The notes beneath the pieces were generated by a model, which saw nothing but the letters and a program-made list of their open reading frames with translations, ran no database searches and was not told the DNA's origin. From assembly GCF_003672135.1 (NCBI RefSeq), contig NC_039509.1:14952663-15016662 (forward strand): 64,000 nt of DNA, in the 5' to 3' direction. Shown here in pieces: positions 26,002 to 38,433 of this stretch (the first letter of the stretch is position 1; each line of letters opens with the position of its first letter). The translations under genes and the position numbers were made by a program. Source of the DNA: Ooceraea biroi. Its lineage: Eukaryota; Arthropoda; Insecta; Hymenoptera; Formicidae.

Positions 26002-29000
26002 TAATAAAAATCTATACTATTAAAAAAAAGGCAAGGTAAATTTTTATATCAAAAAATAGATGTGCTTGAATTAATAGTTTGAAGAAACTTTAAAGTAACG
26101 ACCGGAAGTATAACGACAAAGACCGTTCAATTGACGATTAATGCTCACAGGAAGTATCGACATTTTCCTATTCCTGATCAAACCTTTCAACGTGCAGACG
26201 GCATAATTGCTGTAGTTATGCCGGTAAATAGGAGGCCATTAGGCGCAGCTGCGTGCGTTTACGTAAGTGCACTCCATCAACGGTGGAATGCACTCGCTAT
26301 TTTCCGACAAGCGTGCAAAACTCCGTTCGAGTCTCGAAATCCCGATCGTGCGTTGGCCTAATAGCTCTTGCTACGCTACTCTGCGAGGCAACAAAGATGG
26401 ATTCAGAACCGATCGTGTATTGATGAATCGTTACATTCCCGATGAATCATAAACTAACAAGGTTTGTTCGTTAATCCGCTTAAGCTTTTCGGCAATCGGT
26501 TTGTGGGCTGCGTGCATGTACGATTTCCTCGTGATACGATAGATCTGCAAAGACGAGCTCTTCAGGGAGCTTCAACAAACTTAGGATTACTTACACGTTG
26601 TAAAAAGTGAGCAGTTTCGTTCACGAAGATTTATTTTTATTGCTACACGTGCCAGTAACGTGAAAAAGCTCAGTTAGACGATTTTCGCGGTTGCTTTTAG
26701 CGCATTTACGAGTTCATCGAAATTTTAACTATCGCGAAAGTACACTGTGTATCTTACCGTACAAGACGCGGTAAATGCGCATACAGGAACAGTCTACTCC
26801 AGACTCCTGATATAAACATGCAAATAGAAATCCACCAGATCCGCCCATCGAAGCGGCAGAAGGCGTCCTAAGTACACAGTTAATCGTCTGTTATCTCGCA
26901 GGAGAGTGTACAGGGCGTTTCACGTCCAACCGCTCTCACCAAATAGGATTGTCAGAATTCTTGATATTTCTTGATTTTAGATTCCGTTTTTTCACAACGA
27001 AATAATCTCTTGCGCTAGATTATTTTTGGTAGACCGTATCGTAACTTTCATAAGTTATTTTTGTTATAAAATGTATCGTGGAATCTTTTTGCAGAGATTT
27101 TAAAGATTTGACAGCAAAATTTAACTTGTCTCGTGGTTTCATACGAGTTTTGACTTCAAGTATTATGATATATGGAGTATGATATTATTATTTCATCCCG
27201 TCGTATTGCACGTCGTAATTTTTCGTGTCAGAATCTGCATCTAAAATTTTTATTCATTCACGATTTATTTTACAACAAAAATTGACTTACATTCTCATAT
27301 TTATATTAAAAAATTTTTAATAGTTTTGTCGCTTCTTTGTCGCTTTGGTCTTCCAACGCAACGCTACGATTAATTAACTCGACGTATTTCGCTGTAGGAT
27401 AATGGATGTCCACCTGACATTCTCGCGGTACGACAAATTAATATGGAATTTGGTGAATTTAATTGAGCACCGGCCATCTATCGATCATATTTCCTGTCGC
27501 GCGAATTTACCAGTTAACCGTCCTTCGTTATATTTCCTATTCTGGTACATAACGCATTTAAAATACAGTGTATTTTTATTTATCTCACACTCTGCATCCA
27601 TTTCCAGACAATATTTAGATCCATAATCTAGATTTCGTTTCACGGATATTTTCTTTCGATATTCACATTTCATGTACGTCACGGAACGATATTGGTATCT
27701 TGATATAACGGATAGTTTGGCACATTTTTTCAATTTTTTGTCGGCGCTGATGAAAAATAGAATACCTTCCCATCCTCGCACGCAAAATGAATAATGCGCT
27801 TAAGTGTATTAATCGCGTTTTAACCCTTCACTAACATTTAGCATTATACGCAAATAATATTCATTACCAGAGTTGACACAAACACACACACACACAATAT
27901 TCCCCGATATAATTGTAGTGCCGTTTGCAGTCCTTTAATCACCTTCTAATTTAATTTCTCTCTAATCACCGTAACGTGCAGTCTTGTCTGCAACGTTCTA
28001 CTGAAATTTGGCTAGTTACTTGAACTGTACACTGCACTGACCACGAGCTACATCGATCGAGCGTGCATCCCTTGTCGTAAAGTCCATTTACACTGTAAAC
28101 TGCATTTGACGTGCTGCGCACTAATTTCGAAGCTTCGCCAACTCAACGTTACATCCTGGTAAGACGACTACGTTCAAGGATCGTTCATGACCAGAGTTAC
28201 ATATAGCTGTGATGCTTTTCGCCGTTCAGTTTCAGAGGCCACGTTACTCAACGTTTCGAGCGGTAACATAGTCGTGCCCAGATAATTCGCTCGTATCATT
28301 AATCATTAATTGCTGCATTAGTATCAACCAAGAATTGTACCCCGCGATACCAATGCCTCTACATTGCCTTCTCTCATCTTCCTCCATTGTGGTAGAAAAG
28401 AAGACCAGAAACAGAGCAAACAATCGTAGGCAAAACGACATGCTGATAAGCGGTTGTTGGGTCCCTCTTGACATCTCGTCGCTCGAAATGCGAGAGATGA
28501 GAGCAACCGAGAGCGGAAATGTTATGCAACCGGAGGAGAAATGCGGAGAACTATCTCTCGCCGTGTGGACGTCCGCTCGTAGCGGAGTCAGGTAGAGGCA
28601 TAAAGGGGTGGTACAAAAGGGGCTCGCGAGGGCATTTCCCGCGTTTCCGGAGATAGTCCGAGAATTCGCCCCTAACGACAATGCGATTTCGCGGCACGGA
28701 GGTCCTGCCGGTATTTTGCAGCCGTTTCGTTCCGGCCTGCTGCGATTCTTTCGATACTAACGTACAGGAATCCGCCACCTGCCACCCCTTCTGCGAAGAA
28801 GGGCTTGCGCATGTAGCTGCTAGTCAAACTTTCCGTCGTGTCCTATAGTTCGAACTCCGCCAGCCCGAACCCTCTTCGCCGTCGCAATTCACCCTTGCCA
28901 GCCATGGTTTTTAAACAGAAACTTTCGTAGCGCCGTCTGCGCTAAGTTATTATTCGACTTTGCCGCGTTTCGATGCTCGTTTCGAACAATGCACTCGTTA

Positions 29001-31199
29001 AAACAATGGTCGCGCTCGGAGCGCTCCACTTTCTCGGTATTTATCATTCTCCTCCTGGCAAAAACGAGCTTTTCTCTTACGGTTATTGTTTCTCCTTCTT
29101 TCTTGCGTCCAGAAGGGATCTAAATAATGTGGGTTATTCGTCGAGTGATCAAAATAATTGCGACAGTGAAATAAGTGCAATTTGCGCGATTATTAAACGC
29201 GGAAATTATCAGTTTCGTTATCGGAAAATGTTGCTCTTGCTAAGAACGTTAGTTTAGCGAAGACTCTCTCCATATAAGGGTGTTAAAGTTAGCGAAGCAG
29301 CCACAATGGTGTGCAACTGTAAGTCGGTTAGCTCCTGCAACACCAGTCATAAATTTCTCGATCTAATTGCTTCGTCGAAGTAAAGTTTAATTCGTACTTT
29401 TGAGAAGTTGCAGTTGTATCCTTTCAAATCTTCATGGCGAAGCTATGTAAGTGAAATACGCCCCTTTGCTCGCTGAGTCTTGCGCATCTTAATTTAATCC
29501 TTGTAATTTTTTGCGTTTGCGAAGTGATAAATAATCGCGAATCATCAATGCGAGAGATTAATTTAACAGATAATACCTCTACTCTTTGCCTCTATTCTAT
29601 GATTTCATCCAGTGGAGGTCCACGGACACACGAGGGGCCTCAGATTCACAATAGCCGCCTCGTTAACAGTTGACGTTTTCCTTTTTCCCCCGCAAATTCC
29701 TCGTTTTTACTTGGAACACGAAAAAAGCCAGTGGTAGCACGCACATTTGTACTGCACAACGAACGAGCTAACGTAAATACATGAGTACGAAGCTTGCCCT
29801 TACAGCTTTATATCCTTATACTTCTGCGAAAGTGCATTAAAGGTCAGGAATGACGGGGATCGAATAACGAAAGCCGATTCCTTGAAAGCAACGTTTACAT
29901 GGATCATGAAACGCTTATCGACTTCGGTTGGAGGGTATACGTGCGTATCGCACGCACGAGGAAGCCCGGTATGTGGTTCACATGTGGAAGAGCAACGACC
30001 CTTCCAGCGCCCTGTTACATCCGTAACTTGAGATATTCGTGCCAGAGATTCGAATGAATCAAAATATTTGAAAAAATATCTAATAAAATGGTAAAAAACT
30101 TGTAAAAATGTATTGTTTGATCACCGTTGTGATACAAGCCGCGAGAAATATTAATAATAACGATGACTATAAAATAATCCTAAACAACTTTACAAAAAGT
30201 GAATAATTTTACTAATTTTAATAGTTTATTATTTAAATTGATTTGTGGCTTGAACGATTCTTAAAAGATTCAGTTTTGAAATCTTGTATTTGATGTTTAA
30301 CTAAATGTTAAGGAACAACAATAAGGAGATAATATTGATTATTTTTAATGACTGGGAAATGTTTCATTGCATGGCATTTGTATGATTTTGTTGTTTGTAC
30401 GACTCAGACATAAACAAGGGTGACTTCCAAGGGTTCATCTGTCAACCCTCGTCCTGCTATGTCAGCCAGTTTTTACGAGCACCGGCCGTTATTACTCACA
30501 GAACACTTGCTCGTCTCTATTAGATAACGCTGTTTGGACAATCGACAATCATTCGAACAATGGAATTTCTACTGTGCTCGCTCGTTCCATCAGGGTCTTC
30601 AATTCAGCGCAAGCGAGCGATGCGCTCGCGCGCGCGGATGCTTGCCTATCTCTCTCGGGGGTGGCAGTGTTATTTTTCATTCAGGGTGACTGGCGGGTGT
30701 GCGGAAGAGGGAAGCACAAGCGTAAACCGACGCGACGTTACGTCGATCTATCTCGAGCTCGAAGATAGAGCCTAACGACGAGCGGCGTGGTCCTTTATCT
30801 TGCCCCCGCGTAACGACCGATGATTATTTACCCTCCGCACCCTCTCTTCTCGCGCTCCCCCTGTTACAGCGCGGATGGAAATTCAAAAGACTGCGGACGC
30901 CAGAATGTTCACCCCGCGCGCTCAATGGACCGCGAGAGTGGTGTACTCGATCTTCTCTAGGTGCGGTATGATGGGCTGAAATTGCGCCGACAACGAGTAA
31001 CTTCGAGCCGCAATGAAAAGGAAGTACTCAAGGGCGCCATTTAATGCACAGCAGAGTAATCTGTAATCTTCGGTCTCGGTATTCGCGCAGTGCTCTCTCC
31101 TTACCTCCGCTTAGGCGAGCAATTATCTTGTACATCGTGTAATATGTATTCCAACATAGTATTCACGTCCGTAATCAGAGAAACAGGCGTTACAATTTA
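26002..31199. other. Non-coding DNA, no gene recognised
   Basis: No supported gene. There is a short (CA)n run at 27881-27896 and GC-richer patches near 28240-28800 and 30560-30960. Frames such as 28244-28681 (minus) overlap others on the opposite strand and have no recognisable domain. A single ACAGGG motif at about 26909 recalls MITE ends, but I found no partner. Confidence 0.5.
27881..27896. repeat. (CA)n microsatellite
   Basis: Short run of CA dinucleotides. Confidence 0.8.
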
Positions 31200-32485
31200 T
31201 TGGGTTGGCCAAAAAGTAATTGCGTTTTTTTCATATAAATAAAAGGCGAATTTTTCATGGGAAACAAAAACTTTATTAAACAATATATTGTCCATTTTGT
31301 TTGATTATCTTTTGCCATTTTTCAGGAACTTCAAGATTCCGCGCTCAAATAAGTTCTTATCTTTTTCAGCAAAAAACAATTCCAAGAACGATTTGATATC
31401 CTCAACAGCAGTAAAGGTTTTACCATTCAAGGCGTTTTGCAAAGAACGAAACAAATGGTAATCTGATGGTGCCAGGTCTGGCGAATATGGTGGATGTGGT
31501 AACATCATGGTAACACATCCCATCCAAGCTGCAACAATTTTTCACGAGTGACCAAACTTGTACGTGGTCTAGCGTTATCATGGTGAAACACAACACCTTT
31601 GCGATTCACCAATTCTCGACGTTTCTGTTTGATGGCATCATTTCATTTATCCAGTTGACGACAGTATACGTCTGAATTAATGGTTTGATTCCTTGCAAGC
31701 AGCTCAAAATACACAGTCCCACCAGACTGACAGCATAATCTTTCTTTGGTGAATATCTGCTTTTCAAGTGCTTTCAGCAGGTTCATCACGCTTGCTCCAC
31801 CATCTTTTTCGTTTGACGTTGTTGTAGACGATCCATTTTTCGTCGCCTGTTATCATACGTTTCAAAAATCGATCATTTTCCTCACGTTTCAAAAGAGAAT
31901 CGCAGGTGTCAATACGCTTAGTGAGATGAATTTCTTTCAGCTCATGTGCTACCCAAATATCGAGCTTACCAATGTATCCAAGTCGTTTTAAATGGTTTTC
32001 AACACTCGATTTCGATATGTTAAGATTCTCAGCAATCTCTCGTGTCGTTAAACGCCGATTGGAATCGATCAGTGCCTTTATTTTGTCATCATCAATTTCG
32101 ATTGGCCCTCCTGAGCGTGGTGCATCTTTCACATTAAAATCTGCAGATCGAAATTTAGTAAACCAATTTTGACACTGCCGCAGTTTTAAAGCATCTTCGC
32201 CATATACATGACGTAACTTTTTATGAGCTTGCACAGCGTTTTTCCCTTTTCGGAAGTAATAAAACAAAATATGACGAAAATGTTCTTTTTGATTTTCCAT
32301 TTTGAAATCGACGGCAAACAAACAATTGCTAACGAAATCGTGTGCTTTCTTTTTCTAAAACAAGCTTGAACCGTGAGTCGTTAACCTACATAATGAATTT
32401 GCGGTTTAGAATGAAGTTAGTTACATTTCAAGACATGTATGTCCATCTATTGGAAAAAAACGCAATTACTTTTTGGCCAACCCAA
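31200..32485 (-). mobile_element. mariner element copy B, sister of copy A
   Basis: This 1286-bp unit has 32-bp perfect terminal inverted repeats (31200-31231 and 32454-32485) identical to those of the element at 9061-10347, with TA on each side (31198-31199 and 32486-32487). The body is nearly identical to copy A apart from scattered base changes and one missing base. The flanks differ, which shows a separate transposition event rather than a local duplication. Confidence 0.95.
31276..32300 (-). pseudogene. mariner transposase pseudogene, copy B
   Basis: Same family and layout as copy A: helix-turn-helix region, ITGDEKW block, then a TGA at 31764-31766, the short deletion after WWDC, the second TGA, the 11-bp duplication (GGTAAC at 31498 and 31509), then YSPDLAPSDYHLF. 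All these lesions are shared with copy A. In addition one base is missing near 31326 compared with copy A, which shifts the last residues and replaces the normal C-terminus. In the 185-codon first frame copy B differs from copy A at five residues, including WVPHEL changed to WVAHEL in the conserved linker. It cannot make an active enzyme. Confidence 0.93.
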
Positions 32486-34556
32486 TATAACGTACACTTC
32501 AACAAGTACAAGTACAGGCGCCGAGTAGAAATACGATTTGAATTTTCAAATACGATTATGTAACGCAAAAACTGGTCGAATCCTCCGACCCATCCGGGAA
32601 ATCTCGTGACGGCGGGCCATGCAAACCGCAAGAAAGATCTTGTCGCCGCGCGAGTGTTCGGTCGGATATGGAATGACGAATGCGAGCATTCGCGCGGCCG
32701 CGCGCGGAACAAAGCCATGGAAGACCGTCGTCGAGGAATTATTTGTGCGGCGAGCAGCGCGCAGAAAGCAATGGCGACGAGCGAGAGATTTATAGAGCGA
32801 AACGCGATGAGGCAGAACTAAGGAGAAACGACGGCGGCAGGAGAAACAACCCCGGGAAGACACAGCGCGTGATGAACGCTTATCGACGTGCGTGGCCGAT
32901 GATAACGTTCGATGAACTATCGCAGTTTAATAATCTGGAGGAAGCGATCGCGCTGAGTCGACAGCAGAAGCGACCGCGAGAAAAAGTGATATATAGCGGC
33001 GGCTACGTTCAGCAGAAACGCTGATTGCCAGTCTGCCGCAGGAGCGAGCCGATACACGTCAGGATGCGATCGGAATTATTGCTCTCGTCGCATCTGCCGC
33101 GAGCAAATAAAGCTACATGAGTTCGAGTTTTAGTACGTCACTTATCCCGAGAATTTGTAGAATCTGCAACACGAAAGCGAATTATACAGAAATCCTCAAA
33201 TTTGTTATAAGAACAGATCCTGTTATATAAATTTGATTAGCAAATTGATCTTTTACTTTATTGTCGTCAAAGTGAAATTTTTAAGAACTTTTTGACTGAG
33301 CGAGAATGAGCGAGAATTTGTTGTTTGTTGAAACTTGCCGTACATTGTATTTGCAAATCACGTATTTTTCTAGATGAAAATAGAAACTGTTTGTAATTGC
33401 AATGCGAGAAGCTCAAGTATCAAGATAATACAACAGAATCTGGTTAACACAATTTGTAGTATTTTAAATTACATTTCTTGCGAAACAGCTCTCTCTATGT
33501 GTGCTTAAGCTTGTATTTCAAGTGTAAGATACATTGTAATGCGAACGTTCTGGTTTCGCGCTTCGTCGTCTATCGACCTCTGGAAACGCAGTTTCTCCCG
33601 CACTCGCGGAGTGCTAACTTTAATTAAGTACTGATAAGAGAGAACACCGGGAATTTATTTCGGATCCAAAGAGAAATATTAGAGTTGTGTTCCGCTCGCG
33701 CGCTTCACGAGCTTCACGAGCGTATCTCGACGATATTTAGGTGGATTGCGTTTATAACCAACTGCAAACAATAACAGATTTATCGTTGATGAACGTAATA
33801 TCTAATACTTTTCACATTAACATTAACCGATATTATCAGAAATTCCGGCGCAAAATCGCCGTGTAATAATTTCCTGTTTGCAGATTAATATGTCCCTCAC
33901 ACGCGATTATTGTGTACAGTATTTATCTCAATTATTGGCGATTGTATTATATTTGTTTCCGCGCGAAAATACGTAATTTTGTTATGCATACGATACATAT
34001 ATCACTTCTAAGATTATTTTACGATTAATCAATACGTATTATCCAGAGCAAATTTTTACAAGTAATATACGGAAATTAAAAGAGACAATGAAAACTAGGA
34101 AAATTGAATATTGCATATAAATGTAGCTGTTTTGATAAACTACATGTTTATTTTTTTCCGATAGATAGGATAAATTATCTACTCGTCTGCTTGTTTAATT
34201 TCCAGGGAACCATTAAGGTAATTATCGCGGACCGATAATATTCACCCGACACTCATTCATTTCATTCAGTTAATTAGTGCGGTAATTACATTACGTACGC
34301 ACGTGTATTAAGGTTAAAACAATGCTGTCGACTAAATACAGAGATGCGTATTTATCTGTAACCGTGCAAAATTATGAGAAACGATTAATTGGCTACTTTA
34401 ATTAACTTACCATTCAGATTCATTTTTTTGCTAGTCTAAAATTTGCAAAAGAATAAAATAACGTTTAACAATAAAATGTGATTTTTATATAAAAAATCAG
34501 TGATTATACAATAAATATTAAGATATATCACTGATATCTGACTTATATATTGTATA
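32486..34556. other. Non-coding DNA, one doubtful frame
   Basis: A GC-richer patch next to mariner B carries a 114-codon frame at 32680-33024 (+), arginine- and asparagine-rich near its centre, with overlapping frames on both strands. I recognise no domain and do not call it a gene. The remainder, especially after 33800, is AT-rich and shows no further features. Confidence 0.5.
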
Positions 34557-35482
34557 CACTGAAAACAAATTCTAGGTAATCTTGTGAGGTGCATTTAGTA
34601 ATATATTTTTTGGAAGAAGTTGGTTATTATTACCCAATTTAATTATTAAAATAAAATATTTGGTAATAACTATAAACATTTAAAAAAAGTAAATTTTGCA
34701 TTTAGTTGAACCAACTAAATAATTTAGTACTTAGTATCAAATAGTTTAGTGACAATTAGCAAACAGTTTGATATTTAATACTAAATCATTTTAAAGGCAT
34801 TGTTTGAAGGTTTGCTAACCGTTATAAAATTATTTTGTAATTATTAAAGAAAAAATAGAGTTTGGAAATAAAATGAATAAAATACATTTGAGAAAAGAAA
34901 TAATAAGCTACATACCTTTCAGTACATCACTGAGACCTTGTAGTCCCCAAATCAACAGAAGATTTTCCACTTCACTCATTTTTTAGAAATGTAAGATTTT
35001 CGAAGGACAGTAAAAAATATTTGTTCAAAGTACGTAAAATCATGACAATAACACGTCAACGGTGATAGAATATAGAAAACACTTGGATATCTTGGTATTA
35101 TTTATTAAATACTTTATTTATTAAATAACTATTATTAAATAATTTAATGACTTTTATTAAATAATTTGTTTCTATGTATCAAATCATTTCGTTATAATTA
35201 TCAAAATAATTTTATAATATTTACCAAATAATTTCGTATTTATTAGGAAACGATCTGTTTATACTTATTAAATCATTCGATTACATTTATCATTACTTGG
35301 TAATAATCATCCAACTTTGTCAGTATTAACCAAACCGTATCAAGTTTTGATAAAATTATTTGTTAACATTAACAAAATTATTTTGTCATACTTACCTATA
35401 CGTTCATTTGAAACTATTTCACCACAGCGCTTGGTTACCTTTACCAAGGTTGGATTATTATAACCAAGCCTTTTTTTCAGTG
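34557..35482. mobile_element. AT-rich TA-flanked non-autonomous element, 926 bp
   Basis: The ends are short inverted repeats of about 12-13 bp beginning CACTGAAAA, with TA directly outside (34555-34556 and 35483-35484). The interior is strongly AT-rich and consists of degenerate repeats of about 28-30 bp around TATCAAATAATTT-like cores, most regular from 35100 to 35280, plus inverted motifs such as TTGGTAATAA with TTATTACCAA. There is no coding capacity. Short CACTG ends with TA suggest a Tc1/mariner-type MITE; because the terminal repeats are short, the boundary is less certain than for the foldback elements. Confidence 0.7.
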
Positions 35483-36067
35483 TATAGGCACGCAAATCTA
35501 CCCTTATTGATTTATTAGCTTGATAATAAATACCAAAATCATATTGTTTACTCTATACGTGCATTAAAAAATGTCGAAACTTGCGTATAACTTGCATGTA
35601 ACATAAACTACTTGTCGTTGCTAATAACTTTGAAGAGATTTAGAAAGTGATATAAAACGTAAATCTGTCTGTACATAAATTCTATAAAAATATTGCCTTT
35701 TTAAAGCCGACACGTCAACTTGGCTTTCTCTATCCTTCGCTTTATTGCAGAAAATGTGGCTCTTTCTTTCCTGACGTCTCTATTCACGTCGATATCTCGC
35801 GTGTTATAAAATTACTCGCTTCCTTCCTAGCAATACGAGGCACGTATCGTCAGTAAAGCATCGCGATTATCCAAGTGTGTTCAGATCCTTTAGCTCGACG
35901 TACTATTTCTATCATGAAGCTTTGCGAACAAGAAGCATGAAAAGCGTGAAAATTCGGAATTTCTTTTTTATAAACAGTCGCTCCCACATTGTATATAATA
36001 AGTACAAGAAGAATGCATCCACGTAGTCGGTGACAGTGGCAAAGGAAGTTCAAATTAGCGAGACGTA
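35483..36067. other. Non-coding DNA, nothing recognised
   Basis: About 585 bp with no gene or repeat that I can support. A short minus-strand frame at 35850-36083 begins inside the next MITE and is probably spurious. Confidence 0.55.
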
Positions 36068-36206
36068 GGCCCGTTTCTACCAATGTCGTTTAACTTTAAC
36101 CGTAGTTCAACTGACTCTTCGTCTCTTTCTAAGGCGGGTAGTTAGAAAAGGCTGAAGAGTGAGTTAAACTACGGTTAAAGTTAAACGACATTGGTAGAAA
36201 CGGGCC
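36068..36206. mobile_element. Palindromic MITE, 139 bp
   Basis: The outer 45 or so bases on each side are reverse complements, starting GGCCCGTTTCTACCAATGTC on the left and ending in its complement on the right, around a centre of about 45 bp that is itself partly complementary. The flanks do not show a clear target duplication (left ends GACGTA, right starts ATAGAC), so the superfamily is undetermined. Very high arm identity suggests a recent insertion or strong constraint on the hairpin. Confidence 0.75.
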
Positions 36207-38208
36207 ATAGACGGGAGGAATAATTAACCAGAGCGTCGTCGGGCGTTTTTCGTTCGGTCGCGGCGAGTCGCGTTACTCGTTGCCGCATTAATTAGTCGTA
36301 TCGAGAGGCGACGGTGACGTGATTGCGCATGTCGAATCGCCGACGGAAAACCCATCCCGGCCGCGGACGTGGACGCGAGCACGCCACCCCTTGTAAAATG
36401 TAAATTCTCCGCGATTAACTCGGTTAATCCACCACCGGCCGCAGGCGGTCGCCACCCCTACATCTCAATAGCGTTGTTCTCGCACAGCCCGAGGTGCATC
36501 GCTCCGCTATAATAACGGGGGCAACGGGGATACGTGGATTCTCTCATTGAAGCAGAGATTCCCGAAACGTACAATTACTTTATTAGTTTTTCAAGAGAAA
36601 CAGACGGTGTAAAAGTTTCACGCTTGTGTTTCAAAAAGCCCGACGCATAATCTCGAGTTCTTCTTGAGAGAATAACATAACGTCGAATTTCCGACACGAC
36701 CGTTAACGATATGTTTTCGGTTGTCGTGATCTCTTTCTCGAAGTTTTCGGTAAAATATTCTCCTACGCGCCATTCCTCGTTCGCTCGCAAAATATCCACG
36801 ATCCTCTCGCGAACAACCCCCGTCGTCGTTGAAACCCGACGCTGCTCGGCTTACCCATTGCCTCGCGAGGCTCAGCCTTTTGAATGGGTTGAAGAGATGG
36901 CGAAGAGAGGATTGGGGAAGGGGGTGGATGGGGCGAATCCTTTCTGAACAATTGAACGATTATCGGGAGATTTGCTGGCGTTCAGACGCGATTCCGAAAG
37001 ATGGCCGCGTGTCTACCTCGCCTTGTGAATTATTCAATAGTTCTGAAACGAAATTTCATCTTCCTTCCTCCCACCTTACCTCTTCTTCTCTGCTTGTGCA
37101 ATTTTCTCTTGGTCCCGTACGATGATACTTTGTTACTGTTTATACGATACGGTGAAAAAGAACGAATTATCGGTTCGAGCTGGGACGAGGGGATGCGATT
37201 TAACTCAAATGCTGGTGTTATCTCATAACACAATCTTTTAAACATAATTTTCACGATATTTACTTTGTGACATTATTTGTGAAGAAAATCCAACCGAGCA
37301 AGTGTATAATTACTTGAAGCTACTATAATGGTTCGGTGCAGTGAACACATCGATGGAGAGCGTGCTTGAAATATTTTCTCGAAATTCGACGCTACTTCGC
37401 GTGTCGGGTGTCCGTAGTTTCGAATATCGGATCGACCATTCGCGCTCCAGATGCATTGAGCAGTATGGATCTCTCGTTTTACCGATTTCAACGACGAAAC
37501 CGCGATCAGATATTTGATGTCGACCGAAGTAAGTAAATGTGTCTATCCAAGCTTCGCCAAGGAAACATTCGCCGTCCGCGGCAGTAACTTCGTTATTCGC
37601 AGTGAAAAAGAAATCGGCGATCGAACCAGACACGCCGACAGCATCATGTGTACACATATCATGTACGATATGCTCGCACAAGAATTTGATAGCGCAAAAA
37701 TTCCGAATGGGAGTCAGTGAAATATGCGATGCCTGCTTTCATCCGCGCACGGAATTTCTGTAGCGCGTGATTCGCGCTAAATTCCGATTATTGCACGGAC
37801 GATCGCCGTATTATTACACGTACGCAAAAAAAAAAAGAATCGACGGAACGTTATAAAATGAGAGGTTTTACGAGGGATCGTATAAACGTGGTGTGCAAAG
37901 CCGGCAAGTACGAAGGGTGCGCCGCAGCATCGAATTCGCGAGGACTCTCCGTCATCTCTTTCGTCGGTTATTGCCCGATAAACTCCGATAAGTTTCGAGA
38001 TCGATTCTCCGAGCGTCAGCCCGTGCATCGACGTCGGCGTAGTCGGTAGGGCAATTTTTCTTTCTCTCGTAAGTCTTTAGCTCGCGACTCTCTTCGACCT
38101 GAAAGTTTCGACGCAAAGAGAATACCTCGCCTGTCAAGGGTGCAGCACGGATGCAATTTTACGCTAGTGTGGGGAGTAGCTAGGTAGCGTAATGTCTGGA
38201 ATAATTAC

Positions 38209-38209
38209 G

Positions 38210-38246
<37 letters not shown>
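38209..38246. repeat. Compound (GC)n(GA)n microsatellite
   Basis: About eight GC dinucleotides followed directly by about eleven GA dinucleotides. Alternating GC favours Z-DNA and polypurine GA favours triplex structures; this is a general property, not shown here. Confidence 0.92.
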
Positions 38247-38415
38247 ACAAAATGTGCTGGAATAATCAGAGTACTAAAATAGCAAGTAGTATATCTCATG
38301 GTTTACGCGAACCATTCTTGCTTGCCTTAAGGCTTTAAATCCACGTTTACGTACTTTCTGCATGTTACTAGGGGCATTACAAACAATATTGCTAGTTATT
38401 TATATTTTAACACCG

Positions 38416-38433
38416 TTCTCTCTCTCTCTCTCT
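38416..38433. repeat. (TC)n microsatellite
   Basis: Run of TC dinucleotides continuing into a T-rich pyrimidine stretch. Confidence 0.85.

Noticed and set aside
26905..26945. ACAGGGCGTTTCACG motif resembling the end of a MITE
   Set aside because: No matching inverted partner within a reasonable distance and no TA pair, so an element cannot be delimited.
28244..28681. 145-codon minus-strand frame
   Set aside because: No domain, and opposite-strand frames are also open; no splice or start support.
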